Shown in pieces: positions 7,571 to 9,976 of a DNA stretch of 9,976 bases. Position numbers and translations under genes: made by a program. Within the stretch, counting starts at the first letter, position 1. Each line of letters begins with the position of its first letter. The DNA is from Acetobacteraceae bacterium UBA6159. GTDB taxonomy: Bacteria > Pseudomonadota > Alphaproteobacteria > Acetobacterales > Acetobacteraceae. The stretch covers positions 135 through 10,110 of the forward strand of contig DIUL01000139.1 in assembly GCA_002422345.1 (NCBI GenBank). Direction: 5' to 3'. Under the pieces are notes generated by a model, which saw nothing but the letters and a program-made list of their open reading frames with translations, was not told the DNA's origin and searched no databases.

Positions 7571-7945
7571 ATGGCTCGTCTGATGCTTGTGGACGACGAC
7601 GATCTGCTTAGCGAGTTGCTTCAGATCAGTCTTGAGGTCGAGGGACATGAGGTGACCTTGGCGGCTGATGGCGCCAAGGCGATCGCGGTGCTCAAGGCCG
7701 GCGGCCCGCCCTATGACCTGGTGCTGCTCGACCTGATGATGCCAGGGATGGACGGACTGCGGTTTTTGCGTTCGCTGGCCGGGGAGATGGCTGACCTACC
7801 GCCGATCGTGGTGTTGTCAGCCGTTGACACGCCTGAAATTCGAAACGAATTGCTGTCGGCGGGCGTGCGAGCGGTCATGCGCAAGCCGGTCGAGCCAGCG
7901 GATATTCTTGTCGTGATCGACAAGGTGATAGCCGGACCGGCGTAA
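7571..7945 (+). CDS. Single-domain response regulator (receiver only)
   Basis: The 124-residue product is a bare receiver domain of the CheY/Spo0F type. All switch residues are present: the acidic cluster DDDD (8-11), phospho-acceptor D54 in YDLVLLDLMMPGMDG, S83 in IVVLSAVD, and K105 in AVMRKPVEP. There is no output domain, so it must act by protein contact or as a phosphate relay. The ATG at 7571 is 2 bp past the sensor stop, with GGAG (7555-7558) inside the end of the sensor gene, which indicates translational coupling. Its direct upstream partner lacks the phospho-donor His, so phosphorylation would have to come from another kinase or small donors, or the regulator works unphosphorylated. 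The next gene starts 13 bp downstream. Receiver identity is certain; the target is unknown, and the CapC-like membrane protein is the natural suspect. Confidence 0.95.
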   Translation: MARLMLVDDDDLLSELLQISLEVEGHEVTLAADGAKAIAVLKAGGPPYDLVLLDLMMPGMDGLRFLRSLAGEMADLPPIVVLSAVDTPEIRNELLSAGVRAVMRKPVEPADILVVIDKVIAGPA

Positions 7946-7958
7946 GGTCGTGCTTGGC

Positions 7959-9976
7959 ATGTCGGACTGGATTCTGCCTATTTTCCCAGAGGGGAGCCTC
8001 GCCAGCTCCGTGATCACTACCGTCTGGGTCGGCGTGTGGGTTGTGGCGCTGTTTAATCTGCGCTTTGGATGGGTGTTATCCGGACTGGTCGTGCCAGGCT
8101 ACCTGGTGCCCTTGATGATCGTGAAGCCCTTCGCTGCCGCGGTCATTATCATGGAAGCCGCGATCACGTATGGCCTGGTCTGGCTGTTCTCCGAACGTCT
8201 TTCGTCCGGACAAAGCTGGAGCAGCCTGTTCGGCCGAGATCGTTTCATGGCGCTGGTATTGGTCAGCATCGGCGTACGCCTCGTCAGCGACACGCTGGTG
8301 TTGCCGGCTTTCGGCGTCTGGGCAAATGCCCAATTCGGGATTGCGTTCGACTGGCGCAACAACCTGCACAGCTTCGGGCTGATCGTTATCTCGTTGCTCG
8401 CCAACCAGTTCTGGAAGCCCGGATTGATCCGCGGGCTCATTCCGGCGCTGATCACTTTGGGTCTGACCTTCGCGCTGGTGCGCTATGGGCTCATGGAGTT
8501 CACCAATTTCCGGATAAGCGGCATCGCCTACCTGTACGAGGGATACGCGGCCTCCATTCTGGCCAGCCCAAAGGCTTACATCGTCCTGGTTGCAACGGCG
8601 TTCGTCGCCTCCCGCATGAACCTCCGTTATGGGTGGGAGTTCGGCGGCATTCTGATCCCGGCGCTCATCGCCCTGCAATGGTATCAGCCGGTGAAAGTGC
8701 TCACATCATTCGTTGAGGCTTTCGTTATTTACGGCATCGGTGCGCTGATATTGCGCACCTCACTGTTTGCTAACGTGACCATGGAGGGTGCGCGCAAGCT
8801 CTTGCTGTTCTTCAACATCAGCTTCGTCTGGAGGCTGGCTGTGGGATGGCTCGTGCCCCTGGCGGGTATCGAGATGAAGAGCAGCGACCTGTTCGGGTTC
8901 GGTTATCTGCTTACCACGCTGATGGCGATCAAGATGTTCGATAAGGGCATTCTGACCCGCTTCACACGCTCTACCTTGCAGATTTCTCTCGTAGGAGCGG
9001 CGGCTGGTACGGCGGTTGGGTTCGCGCTCCTGTTCAATCCTGTCGACCTCGTTGTCTTCCCAGCCGAACCACGCGCCGAAGAAGTGGCGCCGCTTCATCG
9101 TCCAGTTGGTGATCTGGCGCAAATCCTCGCGCGCGAGAGTATCCCGGTTTATGGCCGAATTTCGTCCGAGCCGCACCCCGAACCGGATGCGGCGGCACTC
9201 GCCGCTTTCCGGCGTGGCGTGGCCATGCTCATTGACAGCGAAGGCGTACTGGACCCTGACCGGTGGGCAAAGGCAGCTGGTTTCCTTGCCGTCGCGGGTT
9301 ATCAGCTCAACCTTGTTCAGGAACGCTGGTTGGTACTGACCGAGAAGACCCCTGGCCGCGGATGGGGTTGCTTCGTTATTAATCCGCTTGCGACAGCGCC
9401 GTTATTGCTCGTCGTTCCTGATCCGCTGGTGATCCCGGGTCTGTCCGCGGCAGCCGCGCGCCTGACGCAGGACCAGGGGGCGCTCGCGGTGGCGATCGCC
9501 GGTCGCAGTGCGGCTGTGGCAGGTGATCGTGACCTCGACCCGGTGAAGCGGCGGCAACCGATTTTGTCCTCCTTCGTTGAGATGACGGGACGCGTTGGCG
9601 TGGTGCAGATGTCTCCTGGCGCGCCGCTTCTCGCGGTTTCCGGCATGTTGCCACGGGGACTGGATGCCATTGGCCTGGGCCGCTCGCTCGCGACTGAACT
9701 GCCCGCCGAATTTGGGGCGGCTCCCGAAGGAAACCTGTTGGCGGCCGGGGCTGGTGCCGGGTTTGCTGAATTGCGGCTCGACAGACCCGCCGTGCGCCGT
9801 CTCCTCGCCAAGGGCATCGAGATCGAGGTGACAACGGACGGCCCCTCCCTGAGCGGCGACCTGTTGGAAAAATTCTCCCAGCCTGGCGTGCTCGCGCCAG
9901 CTGGATCCAATGCGTATATCGCGCCTGATCTCGCCCAGCTCCGATACCTGGATGCACTGCTGTCCGGTCAATCACC
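7959..9976 (+). CDS. Tandem CapC/PgsC-like membrane protein with a large C-terminal soluble domain (3' end off the window)
   Basis: I read 672 residues without a stop. The first 360 are very hydrophobic (roughly ten to twelve membrane segments) and consist of two related units. LRFGWVLSGLVVPGYLVP (34-51) is mirrored by LRYGWEFGGILIPALIAL (222-239). Likewise GRDRFMALVLVSIGVRL (92-108) pairs with EGARKLLLFFNISFVWRL (276-293), and LHSFGLIVISLLANQFWKPG (136-155) with LFGFGYLLTTLMAIKMFDKG (311-330). The GW..(S/G)G.(V/I)(V/I)P signature is that of CapC/PgsC, the membrane subunit of poly-gamma-glutamate capsule synthesis, normally one unit of about 150 residues. Residues about 365-672 form a soluble alpha/beta domain with blocks such as PLLLVVPDPLVIPG (481-494) and GALAVAIAGRSAA (507-519); I do not recognise it with confidence. 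The ATG at 7959 has AAGG 11 nt upstream; GTG 7950 is an alternative. It shares an operon with the sensor and response regulator, and a CapB/PgsB ligase gene would be expected downstream. Confidence 0.8.
   Translation, partial: MSDWILPIFPEGSLASSVITTVWVGVWVVALFNLRFGWVLSGLVVPGYLVPLMIVKPFAAAVIIMEAAITYGLVWLFSERLSSGQSWSSLFGRDRFMALVLVSIGVRLVSDTLVLPAFGVWANAQFGIAFDWRNNLHSFGLIVISLLANQFWKPGLIRGLIPALITLGLTFALVRYGLMEFTNFRISGIAYLYEGYAASILASPKAYIVLVATAFVASRMNLRYGWEFGGILIPALIALQWYQPVKVLTSFVEAFVIYGIGALILRTSLFANVTMEGARKLLLFFNISFVWRLAVGWLVPLAGIEMKSSDLFGFGYLLTTLMAIKMFDKGILTRFTRSTLQISLVGAAAGTAVGFALLFNPVDLVVFPAEPRAEEVAPLHRPVGDLAQILARESIPVYGRISSEPHPEPDAAALAAFRRGVAMLIDSEGVLDPDRWAKAAGFLAVAGYQLNLVQERWLVLTEKTPGRGWGCFVINPLATAPLLLVVPDPLVIPGLSAAAARLTQDQGALAVAIAGRSAAVAGDRDLDPVKRRQPILSSFVEMTGRVGVVQMSPGAPLLAVSGMLPRGLDAIGLGRSLATELPAEFGAAPEGNLLAAGAGAGFAELRLDRPAVRRLLAKGIEIEVTTDGPSLSGDLLEKFSQPGVLAPAGSNAYIAPDLAQLRYLDALLSGQS

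Noticed and set aside
8069..8716. 215-codon frame overlapping the CapC-like gene
   Set aside because: Shadow in another frame; the frame starting at 7959 is continuous, highly hydrophobic and carries the CapC signature.

Overview
The window reads as a high-GC proteobacterial chromosome, probably an alphaproteobacterium. This rests on GC-rich codon use, the IS630-type transposase relic and the CHASE2/CapC gene types; the exact taxon cannot be fixed from the sequence. Two functional blocks are separated by a gene-poor gap.

Left block (1-3613): a type I restriction-modification locus on the minus strand. It has an intact methyltransferase gene hsdM (3613 to 2057) and a specificity gene hsdS (starting at 798 and running off the left edge). 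The two are normally adjacent. Here about 1.26 kb lies between them. It holds a complete AbrB-antitoxin/PIN-toxin (VapBC-type) module on the plus strand (1396-2042) and a HigA-type antitoxin gene on the minus strand (868-1188) with no recognisable HigB partner. No hsdR is visible; it would have to lie beyond position 1 or elsewhere.

Middle gap (3614-4955): about 1.3 kb with no convincing intact gene. It carries a decayed N-terminal fragment of an IS630-family transposase (about 4248-4556), a 23-bp tandem duplication just in front of it, short direct repeats, and one 54-codon ORF (4661-4825) preceded by a perfect AGGAGG. It looks like a worn insertion zone.

Right block (4956-9976, plus strand): three tightly packed genes, surely one operon. 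The first encodes a membrane sensor with an N-terminal CHASE2 domain, three further membrane segments, a GAF-like and a PAS-like region, and a histidine-kinase-like C-terminus that lacks the phospho-acceptor His and the key ATP-binding residues, so it is a predicted pseudokinase. The second, 2 bp later, is an intact single-domain response regulator. The third, 13 bp later and cut by the window edge, is a membrane protein with two tandem CapC/PgsC-like units (poly-gamma-glutamate synthesis family) followed by at least 300 residues of soluble domain. The arrangement suggests that export or synthesis of a poly-gamma-glutamate-like polymer is controlled by an unconventional, possibly non-phosphorylating signalling pair. 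This is the most interesting part of the window. The expected partner, a CapB/PgsB ligase, would lie to the right, outside the view.
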